From: Enoplosus armatus
Lineage: Eukaryota; Chordata; Actinopteri; Centrarchiformes; Enoplosidae
Direction of reading: 5' to 3'
Length of the DNA stretch: 64,000 bases
Assembly (NCBI RefSeq): GCF_043641665.1
Contig: NC_092203.1
Coordinates: 11,856,373-11,920,372, forward strand
The notes under the pieces are model-generated. The model had not been told where the DNA came from and made no database searches. It worked only from the letters and a program-made list of their open reading frames with translations. The position numbers and the translations under genes were made by a program. Of the stretch, positions 40,714 to 51,881 are shown piece by piece. Position 1 is the stretch's first letter, and every line of letters begins with the position of its first letter.

Positions 40714-43221
40714 CACATGCAGGTATTGTGCACTCTCTGGTGTTGTGGTACAGTCTGTGGAAATGTTTTCTGCACTTCGGGTTGAAGTAAAGAGGACCTG
40801 AGGACAGAATGAAGCACGCTTCAGAATACTGGACTCTGATTGGACAGAAGGTGAGTTGAGGTACTTGTACTTAGTATTAGTATTTACATTTTATATCACA
40901 CCTTGTACTTCTACTCCACTACAAAGTATCTGAAACATGCTGCACACTGATGAACTGCAATATTAAAATGTATTCCTGAGTCATAAAAACGGAATAATAT
41001 AATATTGTAAGTACATTTTCGATAATACTTCTGTACTTTTACTGAAGTAACATTTTGAATTCTGGACTTTTACCTGTAAGAAGTATCTTTAGACTAAAGT
41101 GTTTCTACTTTTCCTTAAGTAAAGGATCTGAGCTGAACGTTGGTGTCCTTTAATCAGCAAACATTATGAGGTTCACTACAGACTCTTCTGACAGTCTGGA
41201 GCTGTTAAACCAGTAATTACATTTGGACTTCACATACACAGTGTAGTTTTCACTCCATAACCGATGGTGTTCATACCTGTCAGGTGTCGGAGGAACTTCT
41301 CCTTGTGTCGTGGATCTCTGGGGTGACCCTCTGAAATAGAAACATGTTGTCAGTTTAATGACGAGAAGGTTTATTTTTTAACAGGTAGTAAGTGTAGAAT
41401 GAACTCAGGCTGAGAAGTGATCGCATCTGGATCTGATCGCATGTTGCCATGGAGACAGTGAGTTAGCAGTGAGCCCTGTGTTCGTCTGTATTTGTTCACA
41501 TGTAGTCACAGAGTCTCCATCACAGCAGCTGAATCAGCTGTCAGCAGCTCCCGTCTGCAGCGTCCTCATGGACGGACAGACAGCTGTCACTGATCACTGA
41601 GACACTGAAGCAAAGTTAAAAACAGGAGGATTCTCAGGGAAGTTCTGCAGAACAAAACACCTGTTCTAAATGATCCAGAAGCCTCCTGACAGACGGAGCC
41701 ACGTGAAGCCGAGCACTTGCTGCAGGATAAATCTTTCATCTATGATTTTATTTCTTTCATGTTTTATAGTGTTGGCTGATTACGACGTGATGCTGTAACT
41801 TCCATGTTTTTATGGAAGAATAAATTAAATCTTGAACCTTTAAATAATGAAGGTCTTAAAGCAGATTTGGCACAAGTCAAATCCACAGGATGAAGTGTTT
41901 GCTGATTTACAATGTTCAAAACAAAATGTTGAAATGATGAGGAACCATCCTCTGGGGAACACTAATACTCACACTTAATCGAATACCTATGTGGACAGGA
42001 GGACGCATTACTGATCAGGTCTACTGAGCACAGGTCCACGCAGGGGCCCAAAGGGTCCCGAACCAAATCCAACACAATATTTGTTGAGTTCTTCCTTCAT
42101 ATTACTGCACAGCTGCACTGCATTTAAATACAGTCGCATTAGTGAAGAAAACACGAGCTGCATCTCAGGCGTAATTTAACTTTGTGAGAAGCTGCTGCAT
42201 CATGATCTTTATGCAAGAGTCACAATATTTCTTCCTAATTGATGCATGCTGTGCACAGTTTGGTGCATTTCAATCACAACACTGTAAACCACAACCTGAC
42301 GGCAGCACGGGACGTTTTGTCAGTCAGCTCTGCTGCATTTGAAAGATATTCAGTTCAGTAGAGAAGCTGCCTGAATCCAGATAACAGAAAACAGATGGGG
42401 GGACCACTGAACACGAAGACGTCTCACTCTGGACAGCTGAGGTGTGATCACACAGACCACGTTCCTCTGACGGTTTAGCATCAGCTGACTGCACTAATGG
42501 ACCCGACTGTAAATGCGCCGATGAGTTAAAGTGGACTTCATGTCACGGATCCAAACAACAAAACGTTCTCAAGTGACTGAATCATTTCCGAAGTATTTGA
42601 AACTGTTTTCTGCTCCAAAGTGTTTGTGTTATCTTTTATAAGCAAAATATCTTTGTTTTGACCCAAAAAGCTCAAGTTTGACTTTAAAACTGTCACAAAT
42701 GTTGTGTTCGTTATAGAAAGCGACTCATTGTCAGCAACAACAGACACTCAGGACTGCAGACACGGGACATTCAGGACTGTCCAGAGTCAGGAGACATCAG
42801 GACAGACCCTGTTCCAGCTGCCCCCCTCTGGTAGGGGCAACAGAACAACACATGAATCAATAATGAAACTTCATTCACAAGTTTGACTCAGTTTCTTCCT
42901 CAGTTAGATTGTGATGAAGATGTTGGATTAAGTGTTGCAGTACCAGTTGCAGTAGTAGTAGTAGTTGTAGTAGTAGTACTGACCCGGTACTTGCGGCGAC
43001 CTGCTGTCTCTCTCCGGGTTTTTAACTCCGTGTCCGCTGAGTCCCGCCGTCGCCTCCGTCCTCCTCGGGTACCGGCCGACCAGCTCCAGCATGCTGCGTC
43101 CCTCCAGACGTCCGTCCCCTCGGGTGCCGGAGCCCCTGAGCAAGGCCGCCGCGGTGCAGCGTCCCGCGGCCAGCAGCAGGACGAGGAGCACCGACAGGAC
43201 CGGGAGCCGCGGGAGCAGCAT
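39879..43221 (-). CDS. alkal2: ALKAL2 (FAM150B), secreted ligand of ALK/LTK receptor kinases
   Basis: Four coding exons on the minus strand: 42984-43221, 41277-41330, 40717-40797 and 39879-39943. Phases close to give 145 residues (human about 152). Residues 1-25 form a Leu-rich signal peptide. The C-terminal domain has KEKFLRHLTGPLYFNP, HFHRLYHNTRECTIPA and YYKRCARLLTRLA. The four conserved cysteines are at 106, 120, 129 and 142. ALKAL proteins are secreted and activate ALK and LTK; in fish they drive iridophore and other neural-crest fates through Ltk. The ATG at 43221 was chosen because it opens the signal peptide. Residues 26-80 are poorly conserved, as usual for the family. Teleosts can have duplicated alkal2 genes, so this could be an 'a' or 'b' copy. 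It is co-oriented with sh3yl1, as in the human linkage. Confidence 0.93.
40010..40105 (+). repeat. Dispersed 'ttagcctagcttagcacaaa' repeat, copy 2
   Basis: Matches the copy at 15300-15400 over 'gtccaggacgtgtt' and 'agcctagcttagcacaaa'. It lies in the last intron of alkal2. Confidence 0.6.
40519..40590. repeat. (CA)n-rich microsatellite
   Basis: Imperfect (CA)n with CTCA interruptions. It faces an oppositely oriented (TG)n at 40678-40710 in the same alkal2 intron. Confidence 0.95.
40678..40710. repeat. (TG)n microsatellite beside an alkal2 donor
   Basis: It becomes (CA)n in the alkal2 transcript, starting six bases after the donor of exon 40717-40797. Confidence 0.95.
40850..41135. repeat. 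Percomorph 'agtactt' dispersed repeat
   Basis: 'cttgtacttctactccacta' and 'ctgtacttttactgaagtaa' identify another copy, here in the alkal2 intron between exons 2 and 3. Confidence 0.65.
41331..42983 (-). other. First intron of alkal2
   Basis: Mostly unique sequence without exon signals. A (GTA)n run at 42951-42977 lies almost against the exon 1 donor. Confidence 0.6.
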
Positions 43222-43915
43222 CCCTGCGGACCTGAAGGAACACCTGAAGGATTGATTTTCTGACAAAAGCTCTCAGCATGAGCTCACTTACTGGACATAT
43301 TCCGGAGCTTTCAGCCACCTCTCACGACCTTCATGGGATTAAAGCTCCATCTGCTGATGAAGGCCACGAGATGCTGAAAACTCCAGAAATCTTCATCATC
43401 AAGTGACTGATTGATTGGTTTGAATTCATCCATAGTTTGACCTTTAACCCCAATTTCTTCTGTTTGTAGCTGCAGCTTCCTGTTGCGTCTTAATTATTCA
43501 ACATTTCCTGTTTTAATAAAGTTAAATAAAGCAGATTTTCATATGTTAGTTTATTTTGGTCCCATTTCTGACTTTATTAAGTCTGAATCTTGTAATTATA
43601 ATCTCTTAATACTGTGAAATGCCGTTTATACTTGACTTTAAATGGGGCTTTTCTTTCCACAGCCCTGTTTTCTTTATTATTTGCATCAAATTACACCGTT
43701 TTTAAAAAGTCATTTCTCCAGGAAGGAGTCGTAAAATAATGAGGACTGTGTGGTACTGCTGTTACTATCAGCACTGCAGTAGTACTCGTAGTAATACTAG
43801 ACTCGATCCTTCATTAATACGCTTTGTGATTTCATTCAGTGCAGATTATTGAAACATTTATAATACAGTTTGTATTCTTAGTGAGATTCAATCTGGAAGA
43901 GAAGTTTCCATAAAG
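43222..43915 (-). other. Upstream region of alkal2
   Basis: AT-rich, with no coding signal. It separates the first coding exon from the GC-rich island at 43916-44400, and may be a 5' UTR intron or promoter-proximal sequence. Confidence 0.4.
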
Positions 43916-44400
43916 TTGCAGTCACCTGTCTCCTCTCCTCCGCTCCCCGGCGCACCGCTCACTGATCCCGGGTTCTCCCTCCCGACTCGTGGTGACTCCC
44001 CGAGGAGGTGGATTTCTTCTTTTGCTTCGGTTTTGTGTCTTTTGCTGTTTTATTATCCCGGGTTCTTCTCGATCCGAGCCGCGTGCCGAGCGCCGGGGCA
44101 CGGTGGCATCTTAGACCGGCGCGGGTCACTGGTGGAGCGCGTGGAGCTGATGAAGCACCTTCATCATCTTCATCGGCAGCAGGTCCTTCCGGCAGCAGCT
44201 GTCAGAGAGCTGGACGGGCTCATGTCTCTGCTCTGCGGAGTCCTGTCCCGGGCTGGACGCGTTCTGCCTGCTGCCTCTTGTCTGTTCTGATAGATACTAT
44301 TGATCCGGCTGATCAGGTGAGTCTGCAGCGCGCGCTCCTTCTCATCCGTCTCTTCTTCTCTCCACACGCGCAACTCTGCCAGATTACGGAAATACAGGAG
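43916..44400. promoter_or_regulatory. GC/CpG-rich island upstream of alkal2
   Basis: CpG-rich sequence ('ccccggcgcaccgctc', 'cgagccgcgtgccgagcgcc') stands in an AT-rich neighbourhood. A strong plus-strand donor (GATCAG followed by gtgagt) lies at 44315-44316. It may be the alkal2 promoter or first exon, or the first exon of an unknown plus-strand transcript. No protein family is recognised in its open frames. Confidence 0.45.
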
Positions 44401-44639
44401 GAGGAGGAGGAGGAGGAGGAGGAGGTGCGTGTTTGTGTAAGCAGACAGTCAACGTGCACGCACACACGCACACACATTAGCAGACAGTTTGACAGACCAG
44501 AGTCAGCCTGTTGTGGTTCAGCGGTGCACCACTCCCTCTTAGTGGAAAGAAGGAAAAATGCTTCCTGCTCTTCTTCCTCATTTCATCAGTTTATTTCACA
44601 TCTCTTGATTTCATATAATACAATATCAAGAGACACAGA

Positions 44640-45860
44640 GCATTGAGAGGCTCCCAGGAGTCACTGAAGACTCGTGCTTGAGGAGGTTCCGGGGTTCTGC
44701 AGGATTTCTCTGGTTTTGAGCTTGTTGAGGCTGTAGTGAGGCTCCTGGGGCAGAAATCAGCTGTTGGCCCTATTGAGCCCCTGTTGTTAAAAACAAATTT
44801 ATCAGCCAAGTTTTATATGACATCCAATATTAACGTTAACTACATAGTGAAGCCTGAAGTATGTACAATTAACGTTTGCCTCTTTATTAACTGTGATCAT
44901 GATCTTTCCCCTATATTAACCAAGTGTTTGAGTTGCATAAACATAACCATTCCTTAACCACAATCCTTCCCTTTGGGGTCCCTGAAAGTCTGGGACCCTA
45001 GCACAGTTGCCCTTGCCCGGTTGGTCATCGAGCCTTGCTTGAAGAGTTACCTGAGGTTGAGAGGGTTCAGTGAAGGTTAGGTTCTTTGAGGAGATTTGTA
45101 TATGAGGTTTCTGTGAATATTTTCTGGGATTTGTAATGTGGCTATAGTCTTTGAGGGGGTTCCAAGGGTTCCTCCGAGGTTCCAGTGGTTGTACAGAAGG
45201 CAAGATTCTTAAAGGAGGTTCAGGGGGTCCAGAAAGAAAGATTCTAGGGTAGACTTTAGAGCAGGTTTTAGAGACTCTTGAAAAGGAGTCAGGAGTTTTT
45301 GAGGTTGTTCTAGGGCACCTTTGGAAGATTGCACTGGTCGTAGAAAAGTATTCACTGAGGTTTTAGAGGTCTAACAAGATGTGCCTTGGGTTACTGAGGA
45401 GGTTTCAAGCATTCTCAGGAGTTTTCCGGAATCTCTGAGGGGTCTTTGAGGAGGTTCCATGAGTCCTTAGGGACGGAGAGGACTCCAAGGAGTCACTGAG
45501 GTGAGTTGTCATTAAAGACAAGAACAGTGCTTGAGGAGGTCCTCAGTTTTTCTGAGTTTGAGTTACTTGAAGAGTTTATCAAAGGCTGTTCATCCAGAGG
45601 TCAGATTGCAAGGCTTTTTGTGGATGTTTTCTGGGGTTTGTGTTGTCTGTAAGGATTCATTGCAACTGAGAAGATCCCAGTGGTCATACAGAAGGTTCGG
45701 GAGGTCTAACAAGATGTTCCTTGTGTTCTAGGAATTCCTAAGCAGGTTTCAGGGGCTCCTATGCAGATTTTAGGGGTTTTGGGGGGTTCTTAAAATAATC
45801 CAGAGGTCCTTGAAGAGGTTTCAGAGTCACACAAGGATTTCAGGATCTGCAAAGTGCCTC
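44640..45860. repeat. Decayed periodic tract, GAGGTTCC type
   Basis: Over 1.2 kb the plus strand repeats loose versions of 'tttgaggaggttcc', 'caggggttctt' and 'gaggtttcagg'. No two units are identical. It looks like an old tandem repeat in advanced decay. A non-repeat patch lies at about 44780-44990. Confidence 0.65.
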
Positions 45861-46600
45861 TTGAGAGGTTCCAGAGGAGAGGTTGGGACTGGATTAAAAA
45901 AAGGAACTCTTTAATATGACCTCAGATCAACAGGCTGAGAGAGTGTTGTTTGTGAGAGTGATGACTTCAGACCAAGATGGAAGAACTCAACAAGAAAATT
46001 AACTTTAAAACACTACAAGACAACACAAGAAGGAATTATTCCACACACAGAAGGTGTACAAGTTAACGCTGTACAACAACAATAACTGAACACTGAATAA
46101 CGACACTGAGTAATGAGGACCGGTGAACTAGCCAAACTGTCAAAAGTTCAGAATTAAAACACATTCTTCTTCCTGTTGATGTGAATGGCGGTCTGTTCTC
46201 ACAGTTCCACCCTTATTTGTTCATCTGCTGTATCGGCTATCAAATCACTCAGCTGCTCTAAACGTGTGAGAGAGTGTTGGATTGTAAATGTAAACACATT
46301 TTCTCATTAGTGTGTAAGAGTGGTGATTTACTGGGAATCAGGATTTATCAGAGATGTATGTGGGGACACTGCCAGGTCATATGTATGTATTTGTACATGA
46401 AGCATATGTGTACACGTGTGAGTACGTGTGTGTATGCACGTATTAAAGTTTTTTAAACCTGTATTTATACAGGATTTAAGGGGAGGTTTGCAGAGGAATG
46501 ACGCCCTGTATCTCAGAGTGGAGGCTGTTTATTCATGCAGGTCACTGCAGTTTTCTCACGGCCATTAACTCCACTTTGTACATATCCAGGCCTGTACCAC
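45861..46600. other. Intergenic sequence between decayed tracts
   Basis: AT-rich unique sequence. No gene or known element is seen. Confidence 0.5.
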
Positions 46601-47610
46601 AATACTGTAGCATTTATTACATGCCGCACTTTGGAACATCTCCAAGAACCTCTGGAACCTCCCCCAAGAGCCCATTAAATGTCCTTGAGAACACTTTAAA
46701 CCTTTTTAACCTCGTCAGCCCCTGATATCTCCTGAGGGACCTCTGCATCTTGGAGAACCATTGAAATGTAATAAAAGACCCAATGAACCAACTTCCATTC
46801 TCATAAGCTTTTAAAATCTCTGGAACATCCTTGACCACCTGGATCTTCATTCAAGAATCTCTGGACCTCCTTAAAATGTGTGGTGTAGTATTTGTTACAT
46901 GCCCTGTTAACAGGGAACATCTCCAATTATCTCTGAATACTTTGAATGTCATCAAACCTAAAATGTCTCTGGAACCTCTGGACCTCTACAATCTCTTAAC
47001 ATATGACTCATGAAGGGTCTCTGGAATCACCTTCAATGCCCCTGGCACCTGGAGAACCATTAACCATTTTTGTCTTTGGAGCTTTCCTCAAAATACTCAT
47101 GTATGACCACATCAGAACTTCTGGAGCCTTCACAAGAACCTTTAGATGCCTTGGGATTCCCAGAACCAGTGCCCTGGAACCGGGACAACCACTAAAATAT
47201 CAGAAACCTACTCCTGAGCCAGGTAGCTTACTCAAGAATCTCTGGAACTTCCTTCAGTACCTGTGGAACCTCTTCACAAACTCTCAAACTTTCTAAAATA
47301 CCTTGAAAATCTTCTGGAACCTTCCAGGCCACTTGGGCACTGTAGAACCACTGACCACCTAGGATCCTACTCATGAGCCACAGACCTCAGTTTCAAAGCT
47401 TACTTCAGCATTTCTAGAACCTTTTAAAGAACCTCTGAACTACCTCAAAGACCCTGGAAACTCCATCAGAATTTCTATGGCCTACAGATTCCTGCAACTC
47501 TCTTAACGCCACTTTGGAACCTGGAAATATCTTCTTGTTTCAGGGAACCTACTCAAGAGCAGGGAACCTTTTTACCTTCTTCAAGAACCCCAGAAACCTA
47601 CAGAATACTA
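46600..47610. repeat. Decayed periodic tract, GGAACCTC type
   Basis: Built from loose versions of 'ctctggaacctcc', 'ttcaagaacctct' and 'ctcaagaatctctgg'. In composition it is the reverse complement of the tract at 44640-45860. Confidence 0.65.
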
Positions 47611-49080
47611 CAATGCTTGTTTTGTCCAAACCTCAAATTAGTCAGTCAACTAATTGATGAAACAACTGATCGTTTCAGCCGTACTTGTATAAACAGTTGG
47701 GCAGTTTAACGTCATATTTCATAAACTCTTCATATGTTTTGTGAGTGACTAAAGCATTCAGATAAATGTAGTGAAGTGAAAAGCACAATGTTTCCCTCTG
47801 AGATGTGGTGCAGGAGTAGAAAGTGGCATGAAAAGAAAAGAATCATACATTTGTTCACAGAATAAACCAGATAAAAACATGTAAGCGGCGGTGCAGTTTC
47901 ACTGCGATGAGAGATGTAAGAAAAACTAAACACACACTCACTGAAAGCGTTCCGTTCTGCCAGGTTCACTTAGTGTTATCATTCCACACACACACATCTG
48001 CTGTCAGCAAACTGTTACCACGACGACGGAAAAGCACACGCGCACACACACACACACACACAAAACATTTACACAAATTCTTAACCACACGTGATTAACT
48101 GAAAAGCCAAAAACAACACCAGGTGTGTGCAGGTGTGAGCTCTCTCTCTTTCTGATGTGTCACAGTGTCTCGGCCATGTTTTATTCTTCTGACCTTTGAC
48201 CTTAACTGATGTCCTCTTTTGTGAACTTGTTGCACTGCAGACCATCACAAACTAACTCTGAAGAGGAGAAGAGAAACTGAGTAAGCTACTACTGAACAAC
48301 AAAATAAGACAGAAAGAAAGAAAAAGAAAATCACTGATGTTTTTGGCTCAACTATCAGACAATTAAAACCTCTGAGACGTCCTAATGACACAGATTAAAC
48401 ACTCACTCACAGACTGGGGTCAAAGGTCAGACGGGGTCGTGGTAAACTATGTGTTCATGAAGTCTCTGGAGAGGTCTGAACACACTAAAACATTACAGCT
48501 CTCTAAATCTGTCTAATCTGTCTTAATGTTGAACTCTCTTTGAGTGTGTTTTCTGTTTTGTACCCAGATCGTTCTGCTCTATTCTCAGATCTGAAGTCTC
48601 AACACCGAATTAACCACCATGCAGCTGCTCTGTGTCTTCGCCCGGCAGCCACACATGTCCTGGTCCCAGTCCTCAACCAGGCTGACATAAATAAAAAAAC
48701 CTCATAAATAAAACGTCTTGTGTCTTGTGTCTTGCTTCTCGAGTTTGGAGGAAAAACATAATAATAAGAATAATAACCACTTGATATTCTGTTATTCCTC
48801 CAGGACAGACACACTGCTGCATCATCCTGACAATACCGATATTTGTCTGACTGCTTCAAATATCTGACTGCTTCATCTGACCTCTTCCACCCGAAAAACA
48901 CATCCACAGCTCTGGGCAGTTTGAGGAACAAACGGTTTGTTTGTTCTCTCGGAAATCTCAGTTAGGACAGTGTGACGAGGGTTTTTTATGGGAGTTCATT
49001 AAAAACTAATGTGCAAACGCAGAACTAATGTAATCAATCAGTGCAGACACGGATTCATAAAAACTGTTTAGAGAGTAAGT
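47611..49080. other. Intergenic region
   Basis: It contains a MITE scrap at 47640-47685, an 'agtactt' repeat part at 47745-47830 and a (CA)n at 48041-48062. 48100-49080 appears unique and has no supported exon. Confidence 0.45.
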
Positions 49081-49089
49081 GAGATGGGT

Positions 49090-49645
49090 GGCTTACCCTA
49101 TGGAACCTCCTTCAGAACCTTAAATCCACTCTTTTGGAACCTTGTTGAAACCCTTAAAATGTCATCTGGAATCCTTTGAACCTCCCTAAAAAGCCTCAGG
49201 AACCTATTCCCGAGTGCCTAAAATCTCCTCAAGAACCCTTCAGACCCTCTCAAAAACCTTTGTTCCTAATGAATTCTTTAAAAAAGATTGAAGAGATTCT
49301 AAAACCTCACAGACCCTAGGAACATCTGGAACCACCTAGATGACATCTTAAACCTCCCTAAAAACTCCTGGAACATCCTGAAGAACTTCTGCAACCTCTG
49401 GAACATCCCCTCAAATATTATCAAACCTTCTCAACAATGTCTGAAACCTTCAGAACCTTTGAACCTCTGGTACCTCTTCAAGAATTCCTGGAACTCCCCC
49501 AAGAACATCTTAAACTTTGTTATGGATGCTGGAAATCTCCCCAAGAATCCTTCAGACCATCTAAAGAACCTTGAGGACATCACCAAGAACCTCTTAAACC
49601 TCATCAAAGGCTCCTTTAAACCCCTGGAATCCCCTTAAAACCATG
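49090..49645. repeat. Decayed periodic tract, GGAACCTC type, second block
   Basis: Same style and strand sense as 46600-47610 ('tctggaaccacctag', 'aagaacctcttaaacctc'). Confidence 0.65.
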
Positions 49646-51881
49646 CATGCAAATCAAAAAACACAGCCAAGACTGAAATTGTTAACAGCCTGAGAGGAGG
49701 CAGCATCTGACGGACTCAACTGAAGACTTTTGAAATTCGGCACGACCAGAATTGATCCAGAGCGCCACTCAGTGGTCAGAGATACAAGCTGCACCCTGAT
49801 AGATCATGATATTAATTAGACAGTCTTTAAAAGAGGAGTTGAACACTGAAACACAGAAAGTTCTTCTGGCCTCTTCAATCACAGCAGGTGTCCTCGAGAG
49901 CTGAAGGGAAACACAAGTTCCAGCTCTGCAGCGGTGGAAGAAATATTATGACACTTAAAGTAAAAAGCAAAAGCAAAACTGAGTTTGTCCTTTATTGCTT
50001 CCATTTCTCCTTCTGCTCATATGCAGTTTCCTTTATTTACATTCAGTTTCCAGTTTTTCCTGCTTCTTGACTTTCATCTTTGTCATTTTTCTCTAAACAT
50101 ACAAATACACTTTTCATTCAGTGTTCCATCTTCTCCTATTTATCTCTTTCATTTTCTCTCCATGACTCCAGTTTTCCAGTTAAATTGTGTTCATTTTATG
50201 GTTAATAGAGTAAATCTGAACCTCTTACATTCGCACAGAAAAGATAATTATGCTCCTAAATTCAAAGTCTCCACCTTAAAGAGGTACGTCATCTTTCTGA
50301 CTGTTATGTCGTCTTACTGTCTGCTACTTCGTTTTTTTAATTTTTTTAATTTTTTTTTAAATCATATTAGATTAAAACTGAGGCTCCATGACTCGTTACG
50401 ATGGAGAAGCTACAGAAAAGAAGTGAAGGTCCAGCAGCAGCAACACAAACAAGATAACAGGATGAGAGATAAAGATGAAACAGGATTATTTACAGTATAG
50501 GACAAACTACATCCCTTATTAATTAGTGTCAGTCCGTGTAGCTGGTAATAACATACAAAATGATTATGTTGAGTCAAAAACCAAAAGGAGCTGCTGTTAA
50601 AATACTTCCAGTACTACGTTACCTTAGAGAGGAAGCGAACAGCTCAGCATGACTTAAAAAATACATCAAGTCAGTTTCACTTTCTTGAGGCATTTATAAA
50701 CCCAATGTCATGCCAGAATCAGCGGATATAAAACTGACGTAATGTAAGGGACTGTACAAAAATGATGAGGGGGGAGGGTATTGTCATTTTTATTTCTGCT
50801 GAAGGGAGAGTATTGTATTTATGTTCTTTCCTTTTACTTTCAATTTAATTCAATATCACCTTATAGTAGTTATCAAAAAGACAGTTTTCATGTTTAGAAA
50901 GTTACTCAAATGATCAGCTCCAGGTGGGTTTTCATGGGAGATTTGAACATATTTAATTGTCCCGCAGATAACAAACTGCAGCCAGGACACTTAAAGTTTT
51001 CTCATTACACATTAACCTTAAATGTTAAAATATGAAATGTTTAAATCAGGGTACAAGCTCTGCACTTCTTTCCTAACTTCTTGCTGATTTAACGTCATTA
51101 GCATCTGACATTAGTAGAATTGTTTGTATTTGTGAAGGGTTTTTTATCGTACCCTGCACCTTTATCAGTCATTACGATGTGGTATGAAGTTACAGAAATC
51201 TTTAGAACATGACTGCTTAAACATTATTATTATCATACTATATTATAATTATTGTAACATTTACTCAAGAAAACAGCTTTTTATGTCAAGATCTCAAATC
51301 AGTTTCTTGTCAAAATTAAAATAATTCCATGTCCTCTTTGGTTAAACGTTCGCTACAGTAAGCCAGAGAGAAGATGGACATAGATGATTTTGAATTTAGA
51401 TGTCTCTTACGAGTGTGAGACAAGTAATAAAAAAATATGAATGTTCAGTGTCCTTGCAAGTAGTAAAAAAAGAGACAAAGCTAAATCAAGCAAAAGACAA
51501 AAATGCAAGATAATCATCGTAGTTTAAACGTAAGTACGTTAAGCTTGGGATTCTGGAGGAATAATACCACACGTCCTTTACAAGATTCTGTAGTTTTCTG
51601 ACACATCAGTGTGGCTACGAGAGACATGTCCTTTAACAGGTCGCCAAGTGTGCGTCAGTACATTCAATTAAACTCTACAGGCCACAAGTCAGTCCAATCC
51701 AGTTCAGTTCAGTTCAGTTCAGAGGCAGTCCATGTCCATGAACAGTTATAAACCTGATGAGGATCTGCAGAAGACAGAGACATCGTCACATTCAGGTAAG
51801 ATTTGATCTAATCTCTAATAACTTCCATCTACTTCCTGCCTAATCCAAGTTGCAGCTGCATCTGTAAACTTGGCCTGTCCA
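49646..51881 (-). other. Probable 3' UTR and flank of the NHS-family gene
   Basis: AT-rich, with no coding frame. Reverse-strand AATAAA signals occur near 50025 and 50808. The gene's stop codon is at 51882-51884, so the right-hand part is likely its 3' UTR. Confidence 0.4.
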
